From Kaistia adipata DSM 17808 (GTDB lineage: Bacteria; Pseudomonadota; Alphaproteobacteria; Rhizobiales; Kaistiaceae): a DNA stretch of 64,000 nt. The stretch spans positions 250,971-314,970 of the forward strand of contig NZ_KE383992.1 in NCBI RefSeq assembly GCF_000423225.1, read 5' to 3'. Shown piece by piece: positions 40,421-50,642 of this stretch. The translations under genes were made by a program, and so were the position numbers. Numbering within the stretch: position 1 is the stretch's first letter; each line of letters opens with the position of its first letter. The notes beneath the pieces are model-generated. The model worked only from the letters and a program-made list of their open reading frames with translations, did not search any database and was not told where the DNA came from.

Positions 40421-41995
40421 ATGGCGCTCGGCATCGCCGCTCTCTTCCGCCTCGCAGCGGCCGGCTTCGTTCTGGCGCGCGAAGGCGCGTTCAGCCTGGT
40501 CGACATCGACGACGTGCCGCCGCCGGCCCGCCTCGGCGTGCGGCTCGGCCGCCTGCTGGAGCGCCGCTCGGCCGCAGCCGCCGACCGCGGCGAGCGCATC
40601 ACCGCGGCACTGAACAAGCTCGGCCCCTCCTATGTGAAGCTCGGCCAGTTCATGGCGACGCGGCCCGATTTCGTCGGCGAGGACGTCGCCGAGGCGCTCG
40701 GCAGGCTGCGCGACGAGATCGAGCCGTTCGGCGAACAGGCCGCCCGGGTCGTGATCGAGCGCAATCTCGGCAAGCCCGTCGACGCCATCTTCCCGGAGTT
40801 CTCGCCGCCGATCGCCGCCGCCTCGATCGCGCAGGTGCACAAGGCCGAGGTGATCGAGGCCGACGGCACGACCCGCGCCGTCGCGGTCAAGGTGCTGCGC
40901 CCCGGCGTCCGCACACGCTTCCATCGCGACCTCGAGACCTTCTATGCCGGCGCCAATCTGGTCGAGCGGATCGACCCGGCGATGAAGCGGCTGAAGCCGA
41001 TCGCCGTCGTCGACACGCTGGCCCGCTCGGTCTCCATGGAAATGGACCTCCGCCTCGAGGCGGCGGCTCTCTCCGAAATGGCCGAACGGACCCAGGGCGA
41101 CCCCGGGTTTCGTGTGCCGAAAGTTGACTGGTCGCGCACGGCGCGCGACGTGCTGACGCTCGAATGGATCGACGGCGTCAAGCTCTCGGACCCGGCCGGC
41201 ATCGCGGCGGCGGGGCATGATCTCAAGGAAGTCGCCCGGCGGCTGATGCAGGCCTTCCTGCGCCATGCCGTGCGCGACGGCTTCTTCCATGCCGACATGC
41301 ACCAGGGCAATCTCTTCGTCGACGCGGCCGGCGACGTCGTCGCCGTCGATTTCGGCATCATGGGCCGGCTCGGAAGGGCCGAACGCCGCTTCCTCGCCGA
41401 AATCCTCTACGGCTTCATTCGCCGCGACTATCTGCGCATCGCCGAGGTGCACATGGAGGCCGGCTATGTCCCGGCACGCCATGCGCCGGAGGATTTCGCC
41501 CAGGCGCTGCGCGCCATCGGCGAGCCGATCCACGGCCAGCCGGCCAGCGACATCTCGATGGCGAACCTGCTGACGCTTCTCTTCGAGGTGACCGAGCTGT
41601 TCGACATGCAGACGCGGCCGGAGCTCCTGATGCTGCAGAAGACCATGGTCGTCGTCGAGGGTGTCTCCCGCTCGCTCGACCCGGAGTTCGACATGTGGGC
41701 GACCTCGGAACCGGTAGTGCGCGAATGGATCGAGCGCAATCTCGGTCCGGTCGGCAAGATCGAGGAGGCGGCGACCGGTCTCGGCGAGATCGGCCATGCC
41801 GTGACGCGGCTGCCCGTCATGCTGCAGCATGGCGCCCGCATCGCGCAGCAAATGAGCGACGCCACCCGCGACGGCATCACGCTGTCTCCGGAAACGGTCG
41901 AGGCGATCGGCCGGGCCGAGGGACGCGGCAATCGCTGGCTGACGATCGGCGTCTGGCTGGCGGTGATCCTGCTCGCCTGGAATGCGTTCACCTGA
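40421..41995 (+). CDS. ubiB: UbiB family atypical kinase for ubiquinone biosynthesis
   Basis: Membrane-associated protein kinase-like ATPase of 524 residues needed for ubiquinone synthesis. The KxGQ motif is in YVKLGQFMATRPDFVGEDVA, the Ala-rich loop in FSPPIAAASIAQVHKAEV, and the kinase part includes FFHADMHQGNLFVDAAGDVV and VDFGIMGRLG. The C terminus has a hydrophobic anchor (ends IGVWLAVILLAWNAFT). It starts four bases after ubiE. Confidence 0.96.
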   Translation: MALGIAALFRLAAAGFVLAREGAFSLVDIDDVPPPARLGVRLGRLLERRSAAAADRGERITAALNKLGPSYVKLGQFMATRPDFVGEDVAEALGRLRDEIEPFGEQAARVVIERNLGKPVDAIFPEFSPPIAAASIAQVHKAEVIEADGTTRAVAVKVLRPGVRTRFHRDLETFYAGANLVERIDPAMKRLKPIAVVDTLARSVSMEMDLRLEAAALSEMAERTQGDPGFRVPKVDWSRTARDVLTLEWIDGVKLSDPAGIAAAGHDLKEVARRLMQAFLRHAVRDGFFHADMHQGNLFVDAAGDVVAVDFGIMGRLGRAERRFLAEILYGFIRRDYLRIAEVHMEAGYVPARHAPEDFAQALRAIGEPIHGQPASDISMANLLTLLFEVTELFDMQTRPELLMLQKTMVVVEGVSRSLDPEFDMWATSEPVVREWIERNLGPVGKIEEAATGLGEIGHAVTRLPVMLQHGARIAQQMSDATRDGITLSPETVEAIGRAEGRGNRWLTIGVWLAVILLAWNAFT

Positions 41996-42032
41996 CGCGG
42001 CGCCGCCGCGCGGAGAGATAGGGGAGAAGGTC

Positions 42033-43295
42033 ATGGCGGATGTCACGGCGACGCTGGCGGAAAAGCGCATACTGCTGATCATCGCCGGTGGCATCGCCGC
42101 CTATAAGAGCCTCGACCTGATCCGTCGCCTGAAGGAGCGCGGCGCCACCGTGCGCGTCGTGATGACGAAGGGCGCGACCGAGTTCGTCACGCCGCTGGCG
42201 GCCGGCGCGCTCGCCGGCGGCACCGTCTATACCGAGCTGTTCGACCGCGAGGCGGAGCAGGATGTCGGCCATATCCGGCTCGCCCGCGAGGCGGACCTCA
42301 TCGTCGTCGCGCCGGCCACCGCCGATCTGATGGCGAAGATGGCGGGCGGCCATGCCGGCGATCTCGCCGGCGCCGTGCTGCTCGCGACCAACCTGCCCGT
42401 CCTCGTCGCCCCGGCGATGAACCCGGCCATGTGGACGCATCCGGCGACGAAGCGCAACGTGGCGCAGCTCGCCGCCGACGGCATCCGCTTCGTCGGACCC
42501 GAGCGCGGCGAGATGGCCGAGAGCGGCGAGGCCGGCACCGGCCGGATGAGCGATCCGCTCGCCATCGTCGCCGCCGTCGAGGCCATTCTTGGAGCCGACG
42601 CGGCAACAGCCAATGGCGTTCCAGACTCCAGCAAACCATTGATTGGAAAACATGTTCTGGTGACGGCGGGGCCGACGCACGAACCGATCGACCCGGTCCG
42701 CTACATCGCCAACCGCTCCTCCGGCAAGCAGGGTTTTGCCATCGCGGCAGCGGCGGCCGCCGCCGGGGCCCGCGTGACGCTGGTCGCCGGGCCGGTCGGG
42801 CTCGCCGATCCCGACGGCGTCTCGGTCCGCCGGGTCGAGACGGCGCGCGACATGCTGGCGGCCGTCGAGATCGCGCTGCCGGCCGACATCGCCGTCTTCG
42901 CCGCCGCCGTCGCCGACTGGCGCCCGGCGCATGAGGCCGCCTCGAAGCTGAAGAAGGACGGCAGCGGAAATGTGCCGCCGCTCCATGTCACCGAGAACCC
43001 CGACATCCTCGCGACCATCGCCCACCGCAAGGACGGCCGGCCCGGCCTCGTCGTCGGCTTCGCCGCCGAGACGGACGATGTGCTTGAAAACGCAAAGAAA
43101 AAGCTCGGCCGCAAGGGCGCGGACGTCATCGTCGCCAACGACGTCTCGCCCGAGACCGGCGTGATGGGCGGCGCGGCCAACACGGTGCATCTCGTCACTG
43201 CCGGCGGTATCGAGAGCTGGCCCGAGCTGCCGAAGGACGCGGTGGCCCGACGCCTCGTCGACTGGATCGTCGACCGTCTCGCCAAGACCGCCTGA
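42033..43295 (+). CDS. coaBC: bifunctional CoaBC (phosphopantothenoylcysteine synthetase/decarboxylase)
   Basis: Coenzyme A biosynthesis enzyme of 420 residues. The CoaC flavoprotein half (1-180) has AGGIAAYKSLDLIRRL, the active-site His80 in DVGHIRL, and PAMNPAMW; the CoaB half (210-420) has GPTHEPIDPVRYIANRSSGK and FAAAVADWRP. The position of the catalytic Cys in the E. coli enzyme (ACGxxGPGRM) reads MAESGEAGTGRM here, without a Cys. ATG 42033 is chosen; the upstream open frame is not family-like. It lies 37 bases after ubiB. Confidence 0.95.
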   Translation: MADVTATLAEKRILLIIAGGIAAYKSLDLIRRLKERGATVRVVMTKGATEFVTPLAAGALAGGTVYTELFDREAEQDVGHIRLAREADLIVVAPATADLMAKMAGGHAGDLAGAVLLATNLPVLVAPAMNPAMWTHPATKRNVAQLAADGIRFVGPERGEMAESGEAGTGRMSDPLAIVAAVEAILGADAATANGVPDSSKPLIGKHVLVTAGPTHEPIDPVRYIANRSSGKQGFAIAAAAAAAGARVTLVAGPVGLADPDGVSVRRVETARDMLAAVEIALPADIAVFAAAVADWRPAHEAASKLKKDGSGNVPPLHVTENPDILATIAHRKDGRPGLVVGFAAETDDVLENAKKKLGRKGADVIVANDVSPETGVMGGAANTVHLVTAGGIESWPELPKDAVARRLVDWIVDRLAKTA

Positions 43296-43375
43296 CGGGG
43301 AAGGACGGGGCCATACGCACGCTCGCGACACTCTTCCGGTGGCTCGGCCGCCTGCTGCTCTGGCTTGCCATCTCC

Positions 43376-44323
43376 TTGACGGCGGCGCTGGTCGGCCTCG
43401 CCTTCTGGTACCAGCTGCCGCTGCCGGAGATGGGCAGGAAGGTCGCCATCGCCGTCTGGGCGGTCTTCGCGCTCGGCGTTCTTTTCCTCGATATTTCAAT
43501 GCGTTGGTGGATTTCCCGTGCCGCCTATCTGCTGGCGTTGGTCGCCGCTGGGTTCTGGTGGGCCTCGATCCAGCCGAGCTTCGACCATGAATGGGCGCCG
43601 GACGTCGAGCACATCGTCACCGGCGCCCGCGACGGCGACATCGTCACGCTGGAGAACGTCCGCAATTTCGACTGGGTGAGCGAGACCGCGTTCACGCCGC
43701 GCTGGGAGACGCGGACCTACGACCTCTCCAAGGTCGAGACGGTCGACCTGTTCCTCTCCTACTGGTCGGGCCCCGCGATCGCCCACACGCTCGTCTCGTT
43801 CGGCTTCGAGGGTGGCGATCACGTTGTTTTCTCAGCGGAAATCCGCAAGGAGAAGGGCGAGAGCTTCTCCTCGATTGGCGGCTTCTTCAAGGAGTTCGAC
43901 CTGGCGCTGATCGCCGCCGACGAGCGCGACATCATCCGCCTCAGGACCAACATCCGCGGCGAGGACGTCTATCGCTATCCGGTACACATGCCGAAGGCGG
44001 GCATGCGGGAGTTGTTCTGGTCCTATGTCGAGACCGGCAACCGGCTTGCGACCGTGCCGACCTTCTACAACACCGTCACCACCAACTGCACGACGGTGGT
44101 GTTCCGCCTGCTGCGAGCGCTCGATCCGGCGCTGCCCTTCGATTACCGCATCCTGCTGTCGGGCTATCTGCCGAGCTATATCTACCAGAACCAAGGCTTT
44201 GAGACGGGTCTGTCGGAGACGGAGTTCCGACGGCGCGCGGCGATCAGCGCGCTCGGCATAGCCGCCGGCGACAGCCCCGATTTCTCGACCGCCATCCGCG
44301 CCGAAGGCACGCTGCCGCGCTAG
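43376..44323 (+). CDS. DUF4105 membrane protein
   Basis: A 315-residue protein with two or three N-terminal transmembrane helices (VAIAVWAVFALGVLFLDISM and AAYLLALVAAGFWW among them) and a periplasmic DUF4105 domain: AFTPRWETRTYDLSKVETVD then TVTTNCTTVVFRLLRALDP with the conserved Cys. DUF4105 resembles the NlpC/P60 papain-like fold; the function is unknown. No ATG or GTG lies in a good position; TTG 43376 is the only bacterial start, and the open frame carries further hydrophobic sequence upstream from base 43313. Confidence 0.75.
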   Translation: MTAALVGLAFWYQLPLPEMGRKVAIAVWAVFALGVLFLDISMRWWISRAAYLLALVAAGFWWASIQPSFDHEWAPDVEHIVTGARDGDIVTLENVRNFDWVSETAFTPRWETRTYDLSKVETVDLFLSYWSGPAIAHTLVSFGFEGGDHVVFSAEIRKEKGESFSSIGGFFKEFDLALIAADERDIIRLRTNIRGEDVYRYPVHMPKAGMRELFWSYVETGNRLATVPTFYNTVTTNCTTVVFRLLRALDPALPFDYRILLSGYLPSYIYQNQGFETGLSETEFRRRAAISALGIAAGDSPDFSTAIRAEGTLPR

Positions 44324-44361
44324 CCTTCCGGTAACCATTCATTCAGCATGAGGAGCGTGCC

Positions 44362-44838
44362 GTGCCGCACCAGCCGACCATCGAACTGAAGGTGCTCGAC
44401 CCGCGCCTCGCAACGTGGGGCCTGCCCGCCTATCAGAGCGACATGGCGGCGGCGATCGACCTGCGCGCCGCCATCGACGCGCCGCTCCAGATCGAGGCCG
44501 GTTCGCCCGCCGTGCTGGTGCCGAGCGGGCTCGCCCTCTTCATCCGCGATCCGTTCGTGGCGGCCATGATCCTTCCCCGCTCCGGCCTCGGTCACAAGAC
44601 GGGCCTGGTGCTCGGCAATTCGACCGGCCTGATCGACGCCGACTATCTCGGGCCGATCCTGGTCAGCGTCTGGAACCGCAATGCCGAGGGCACGACGCCG
44701 ATCACGATCGAGCCCGGCGACCGCATTGCCCAGATGGTGTTCGTGCCGGTGGTTCGGCCGCGTTTCGACGTGGTGACGGAATTCTCGGCCGAGACGGCGC
44801 GCGGCGCCGGCGGCTTCGGCTCGACGGGCGGCAAGTAG
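44362..44838 (+). CDS. dut: deoxyuridine triphosphatase (dUTPase)
   Basis: Trimeric enzyme of 158 residues that hydrolyses dUTP to dUMP and PPi to keep uracil out of DNA. The five dUTPase motifs are visible: [37 protein letters not shown], the arginine-containing GDRIAQMVF, and the C-terminal GGFGSTG. The start is GTG 44362, preceded by GAGG. It follows the DUF4105 gene by 38 bases and precedes cysK by about 50. Confidence 0.97.
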   Translation: MPHQPTIELKVLDPRLATWGLPAYQSDMAAAIDLRAAIDAPLQIEAGSPAVLVPSGLALFIRDPFVAAMILPRSGLGHKTGLVLGNSTGLIDADYLGPILVSVWNRNAEGTTPITIEPGDRIAQMVFVPVVRPRFDVVTEFSAETARGAGGFGSTGGK

Positions 44839-44887
44839 GCATCTAGGCTTCGCGCACAGGGCGCCGGACGAAACAGGGAGACACGGC

Positions 44888-45865
<978 letters not shown>

Positions 45866-46287
45866 ACGCTGCAATCGAGCGACGGCCGCGCTTCGCCCGT
45901 GACGCTGTGCGTCTGGACGAGCAGCGGCCGCACCTCGAGGCTGCCGAACCGCGCCATCGGGCAAGCGCCGGCGATCGCGACGGCCGCCGCCATGTCGTCC
46001 GCCTCGACGATCAGGAAGCCGCCGAGGAATTCCTTCGCCTCGGCATAGGGGCCGTCAGTGACGGTGGTTCGCCCCGCGCGGACGCGCACGATCGCCGCGT
46101 TCTCCGGCGGCTCGAGCGGCCGCGCCAGGATCAGCCGGCCGCTGCGGCGCAGCTCCCAGTCATGCGCGATCGTCTCGTCGGTGAGCCGCGCTTGCTCCTC
46201 CTTCGACAGCGCGGCCATGGCCGCGCCGTCGACATGCACCAGACAGGCATATTGCATCGGAAAACTCCCTGAACGGGGACGATTGCC

Positions 46288-47001
46288 TCAGCGGTATTCG
46301 AGGCTCGGATACCAGTCGGTGCCGCGACCTTCCGGCGTCATGTCGAGCATGGTCCAGAGCGGCATCGTATCCGGCGCGCCGCGCGGGTCCTGGCCGGGAT
46401 CGGCCGTCTCGAAACCCATCTCGGCGGCCCAGAAGTGCCGGATCGTGCCGTCGCGGCGGGTGAAGACGTTGAGGCCGGGGCTGTCGCCGTCGCTCGGATC
46501 GACATAGTCGCGCGTATAGTCGCCGGTGACGTCGGAGAAGAGCTTCAGCGCCTTCCAGCCGCGCTCCTGCTTGAAGGCGACGAGCTTCTCGATCGGCGAG
46601 CGCGCGATCATGACGAAGGCGGCGCGCTGGCCGATATCCTCCGCCTCGCCGTCCCAGGCGCTCATCTGCGAGGTGCACATCGGACACGGCCGCTGGCGCT
46701 GCGGACCATACATGTAGCTGTAGGCGATGAGGGTCTGCTTGTCGCCGAAGAGATCGGCGAGCGTGGCCGGGCCGTTCTCGCCGACGAAGCGATAGTCCTT
46801 CGTGACCGGGCCGCCCGGCGGCAACGCCCGGCGCTGCGCGGCGACCTGCTCGATATGGCGGCGCAGCTCGATCTCGGCCGCGAGCAGCTCGGTGCGCGCC
46901 TTGCGATAGGCGTCGCTCTCGTTCGGCATCCGCGCCCGATTGCGGGCGGCGAGCTCCGCCGCCGGAACCAGATCCGGCGGCGTCATCTGATCATGGGCCA
47001 T
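46288..47001 (-). CDS. DUF899 thioredoxin-like protein
   Basis: A 237-residue protein of the DUF899 family, which has a thioredoxin-like fold. Visible features: YRKARTELLAAEIELRRHIE, the cysteine pair in RQRPCPMCTS, and the C-terminal FTRRDGTIRHFWAAEM. Members are uncharacterised; a redox or detoxification role is possible. ATG 47001 begins MAHDQMTPP. It lies 30 bases upstream of the YciI gene and probably shares a transcript. Confidence 0.85.
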   Translation of the reverse strand: MAHDQMTPPDLVPAAELAARNRARMPNESDAYRKARTELLAAEIELRRHIEQVAAQRRALPPGGPVTKDYRFVGENGPATLADLFGDKQTLIAYSYMYGPQRQRPCPMCTSQMSAWDGEAEDIGQRAAFVMIARSPIEKLVAFKQERGWKALKLFSDVTGDYTRDYVDPSDGDSPGLNVFTRRDGTIRHFWAAEMGFETADPGQDPRGAPDTMPLWTMLDMTPEGRGTDWYPSLEYR

Positions 47002-47131
47002 GGCCTTTTCCCTTCGCTCGGTCCTCGACGACGCGGCGAAAACGCCGCGTCTCCCTGCCTCAACGAATGGCGGCGGCGAAGTTCGACATGCCGCGACGAA
47101 AAAAGTGCGGCGCCACCTCGCCCGAAGCGTT

Positions 47132-48058
47132 CTATTCGGCCCAGCCCGTATCCGTCGTGAAGGCGATGGTCAGCCAGCGATTGTGGCTTTCGTCGCCGAT
47201 CGCATCGCCGATCTCGTCGCGGATCCGGTCCCAGGCCTCCAGCCTTTCGGCCGGGCCGTTCTTCGGCACGATGAAATAGAGCTCGATCTGGCGGGCGCGG
47301 CCGACCCGCGCGACATAGGCGCGATAGCCGAGGAAGCCATGCCGGGCGACCGTCTCCTCGGCCACGGCGTCGACATGCGCCTTCAGCTCCGGCGGCGTCA
47401 GCAACAGCATGTCGGCGACGGCGCGGCGCACGGTGGCGATCGGGATCGGGATGATGACGAGGCTGATGATCGCGAGCACGGCCGGGTCGATATAGGGCGC
47501 GATCCAGTCGAGCGGCGTGCCTTCCACGGCGTAGCCGATCAGGAAGGCGACCAAGAGCGCGGCGCTGATGCCACCCGACATCAGCCACGACTTGATATCG
47601 AGGTCGATGAAATCGGACTGGATCCGCCGGTTCGCCCGCCAGCCGACCAGCGCCATCACGATGCAGGCGAGAAGCGTCGTCGCCGCATAGGCGATGGCAT
47701 AGCCGAATTCGAGCTCGCGGCCGCCGGACTGGATCGAGATGATCGCGTTGATCAGCGCATAGACGGCGACGCTGATCAAAAGCGTGCCGTTCAGCCCCAG
47801 CACGATCGGCTCCAGATGCCAGAAGCCCATGCTGAAACGGTTGCGCAGCTTGCCCGACAGCGCGTCGCTCTCGGCCGAGCGCAGGATCAGGCTGGCGACG
47901 ACGAGCGACAGCGTCGTCATGCCGGCATCGGCGAGCGCATAGAAGCCATCGAACGCGATCGAGAACGAGCCGGACAGGAGCCCGAACACGATGCCGAAGG
48001 CGGCGACCACGAAGGTCGCGGCGATCGAGGTGCGGAGGACGGATCGTTCGCTGAGCAT
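47132..48058 (-). CDS. cation diffusion facilitator family transporter
   Basis: Inner-membrane metal/proton antiporter of 308 residues with six helices and a cytosolic C-terminal domain. Helix II carries GFYALADAGMTTLS, helix V region DLDIKSWLMSGG; these replace the classic HxxxD-type zinc sites only partly, so the metal (Zn, Fe or Mn) is uncertain. The C-terminal domain ends FTTDTGWAE. ATG 48058. It is a single-gene unit between DUF899 and an AI-2E-type transporter. Confidence 0.85.
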   Translation of the reverse strand: MLSERSVLRTSIAATFVVAAFGIVFGLLSGSFSIAFDGFYALADAGMTTLSLVVASLILRSAESDALSGKLRNRFSMGFWHLEPIVLGLNGTLLISVAVYALINAIISIQSGGRELEFGYAIAYAATTLLACIVMALVGWRANRRIQSDFIDLDIKSWLMSGGISAALLVAFLIGYAVEGTPLDWIAPYIDPAVLAIISLVIIPIPIATVRRAVADMLLLTPPELKAHVDAVAEETVARHGFLGYRAYVARVGRARQIELYFIVPKNGPAERLEAWDRIRDEIGDAIGDESHNRWLTIAFTTDTGWAE

Positions 48059-48277
48059 GTCTACCGATCATCGGGCGCCCGTGGCGACCGAGGCCTTTCG
48101 ATTCCTGTTTGGCGGAGTGAACCCCGAACGACGGGAGAAACGCAACCGCTCCGGCAACCAGCCCGAAAACCGGATGCAGGCGCGCCAAGGCGGCGGCCCC
48201 AACGATCGTGAAGTCGGCACGCGCCCCCATCGCCTTCCAGCCGGCGCGCTGCTAGAATTTCTCAGAGGGCTCGCACG

Positions 48278-49384
48278 ATGGATCGGAAGCTTCCGACTTC
48301 AACTGTCTCGCCGCCGCGCCTGAACCTGCTCGACACAGCCCTCCGGATCGGGCTGGTCGCGGCGCTCGCCTATGTCTGCGTCCGGATCCTGCTGCCCTTC
48401 ACGGGCATCCTGCTGTGGTCGATCATCCTCGCCGTGATGCTCTATCCGCTGCATCGGCACCTCGCCAACCAGATGGGCAATCGCAACGCAGCGCTGCTGA
48501 TCGGGCTGGTCGGCGTCGTCGTCGCGCTGGTGCCCATGGTCATCGTCGTGACCTCGCTCGGCTCCTCGCTCGTTACCCTTATCTCCGGCCTGCAGGACCA
48601 CAGCCTAACGCTGCCGCCGCCGCCGCCCCGGCTGGCCGAGGTGCCGCTCGTCGGCGCGAAGCTGAAGGAGTTCTGGACGCTGGTCGCCAGCAACATGCCG
48701 GCGGCGCTGACCAAGTACCGCGAGGTGCTGAGCGCGCCGGCGGCCTGGCTGGTCTCGTTCGCGAGCGGCCTGGCGACGACGGAGCTGTCCTTCGTGCTGT
48801 CCTTCGGCATCGCGGCCGTGCTCGTTGCCTATGGCAAGGGCGCGGCGGCGTTCTCGCAGAGCCTGATGGAGCGCGTCGCCGGCGACGCGGCGCGCGGCGC
48901 GCGACTGATCGCGCTCACCGTCGCCACCATCCGCGGCGTGGCGCTCGGCGTCCTCGGCGTGGCGGTGGTGCAGGCGCTCCTGGTCGGCCTCGGTTTCTTC
49001 GCCATCGGCCTGCCGGCGGCCGGCCTGCTGACGCTGGCGGCGCTTCTGCTCGGCATCGTGCAGGTGCCGGTGACGCTGCTGACGCTGCCCGTCATCCTCT
49101 ACGTCTTCCTGACCGAGCCGCCGACGCCGGCCGTCCTCTTCGCGGTCTGGGCCCTGGTCGCCGGGCTCAGCGACAATGTGCTGAAGCCGATGCTGCTCGG
49201 CCGCGGCCTCGAGGTGCCAATGCCGATCATCCTGATCGGCGTCATCGGCGGCATGCTCGCCGACGGGCTGCTCGGCCTGTTCGTCGGGCCTGTGCTGCTC
49301 GCCGTCGGCTTCGTGCTGATGATGGACTGGCTGCGGCGGCGCCCCGCCGCGAAGGACGGGCCGGGCGCCGGGCCGCCGCCGTGA
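48278..49384 (+). CDS. AI-2E/PerM family transporter
   Basis: An integral inner-membrane protein of 368 residues with about eight helices, of the AI-2E exporter family. Typical segments are LPFTGILLWSIILAVMLYPL near the N terminus and MPIILIGVIGGMLADGLLGL near the C terminus. Family members export autoinducer-2 or ions, but most are untested, so no substrate is claimed. ATG 48278. Its stop overlaps the GTG of a small K+ channel gene, so the two are coupled. Confidence 0.88.
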   Translation: MDRKLPTSTVSPPRLNLLDTALRIGLVAALAYVCVRILLPFTGILLWSIILAVMLYPLHRHLANQMGNRNAALLIGLVGVVVALVPMVIVVTSLGSSLVTLISGLQDHSLTLPPPPPRLAEVPLVGAKLKEFWTLVASNMPAALTKYREVLSAPAAWLVSFASGLATTELSFVLSFGIAAVLVAYGKGAAAFSQSLMERVAGDAARGARLIALTVATIRGVALGVLGVAVVQALLVGLGFFAIGLPAAGLLTLAALLLGIVQVPVTLLTLPVILYVFLTEPPTPAVLFAVWALVAGLSDNVLKPMLLGRGLEVPMPIILIGVIGGMLADGLLGLFVGPVLLAVGFVLMMDWLRRRPAAKDGPGAGPPP

Positions 49385-49821
49385 TCCTCATCGTCTCCTT
49401 CGGCTTCCTCGCCATGGCGGCCTGTCTGGCGCTGCAGGCACTCGCCTCCGTCGTCGCCGTGCGCTACTTCGCCCATGTCGAGAATCGACCGCTCGGGCCG
49501 ACGCCGCGACGGACGGTCTTCATTCAGTTCTCGGTGCTTATGATCGTTCTGATGTTCGGCAACATCGTGCAGATCACGCTCTGGGCGCTGATCTACAGGG
49601 GGCTCGGCGCCTTCGACGAGATGCAGACCGCCTGGTATTTCTCCGGCGTCACCTTCACCTCGCTCGGCTACGGCGATGTCGTGCTGCAGGACCGCACGCG
49701 GCTGCTGGCGCCGCTGCAGGCCGCGAACGGGCTGATGATGTTCGGCATCACGACGGCGATGTTCTTCGCCGCCGTGCAGCGGGCGATCTTCAAATGGCTG
49801 TCCCTCCACGCGCCGAACTGA
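49381..49821 (+). CDS. small two-helix potassium channel protein
   Basis: A 146-residue membrane protein beginning at GTG 49381. It has two to three hydrophobic segments and the potassium channel selectivity filter TSLGYGDV in the usual place between the pore helix (FSGVTFTSLGYGDV) and the last transmembrane helix (LLAPLQAANGLMMFGITTA). It lacks a large cytosolic domain. The GTGA overlap with the AI-2E-type gene suggests coupled translation. A role in ion balance is inferred from the filter. Confidence 0.82.
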   Translation: MILIVSFGFLAMAACLALQALASVVAVRYFAHVENRPLGPTPRRTVFIQFSVLMIVLMFGNIVQITLWALIYRGLGAFDEMQTAWYFSGVTFTSLGYGDVVLQDRTRLLAPLQAANGLMMFGITTAMFFAAVQRAIFKWLSLHAPN

Positions 49822-49837
49822 GCGCGGCCGCCAGCCG

Positions 49838-50626
49838 TCAGGCGAGGAAGCCGCGCAGCAGGACGTAAGTGCCGACGGTGATCACGACGCCGGCGAAGAT
49901 CTGGCCGAGCAGCGCCTTGCGCCCCGAAAGCTTGCGGCCGAGCGCCGCGCCGCCGAGACCGCCGACCAGGCCGCCCAGCACGAAAATCGCCGCCAGGCGC
50001 CAGTCGACCAGCCCGCTCATGGCGTAGCTCGACGCCGTCGCCGCGCCGAAGGCGCTGACGGCGACCAGCGAGGTGCCGATGGCGAAGGCGAGCGGCATGC
50101 CGGTCGCCAGCATCAGACCCGGCACGATCAGAAAGCCGCCTCCAATGCCGAAGAAGCCCGACAGCGCGCCAACCGAAAAGCCGGCGGCGACAAGGCGGGG
50201 CAGAAGCTGGCGGGCGGTGGCGCGCGACAGATGGACATCCGGATCGCCGGCGGCGCCGCGGCGCCGCAACATCACCAGCCCGACCACCACCATCAGCACG
50301 CCGAACAGCATCAGCAGACGCTGGCCGTCGACCGCCTTGGCGAGCTCGGCCCCGGCCAGCGCGCCGACGACGCCGGAAAGCGCGAAGACCGCGCCGCAGC
50401 GCCACTTGACCCGCCCGGAGCGCCAATGCGGCACCAGATTGGCCAGCGCGCTGACGGCGACGGCGACGGTGCCGGTGCCGATCGCCACATGCGGCGAGGC
50501 GACACCGACACCATAGACCAGGAACGGCACGGCGAGGATCGACCCGCCGCCGCCGACCAGGCCGAGAACGAAGCCGACCACCGAGCCGAAACCGGATGCC
50601 AGCAGATCCGAGAACACGATGGTCAT
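49838..50626 (-). CDS. TauE/SafE family sulfite exporter-like protein
   Basis: Inner-membrane protein of 262 residues with about eight helices, of the TauE/SafE family. It has the two repeated family segments GLVGGGGSILAVPFLVYGVG and SGFFGIGGGFLIVPGLMLAT. In BigR-linked clusters these export sulfite or a sulfur compound. It follows the rhodanese gene by 16 bases and is probably the last gene of the bigR unit. Confidence 0.9.
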   Translation of the reverse strand: MTIVFSDLLASGFGSVVGFVLGLVGGGGSILAVPFLVYGVGVASPHVAIGTGTVAVAVSALANLVPHWRSGRVKWRCGAVFALSGVVGALAGAELAKAVDGQRLLMLFGVLMVVVGLVMLRRRGAAGDPDVHLSRATARQLLPRLVAAGFSVGALSGFFGIGGGFLIVPGLMLATGMPLAFAIGTSLVAVSAFGAATASSYAMSGLVDWRLAAIFVLGGLVGGLGGAALGRKLSGRKALLGQIFAGVVITVGTYVLLRGFLA

Positions 50627-50642
50627 GCCTCTCTCCTTCTCG

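Noticed and set aside
40223-42094. Minus-strand open frame of 623 codons opposite ubiE and ubiB
   Set aside because: ubiB shows all kinase-like motifs on the plus strand, and this frame crosses two genes without features.
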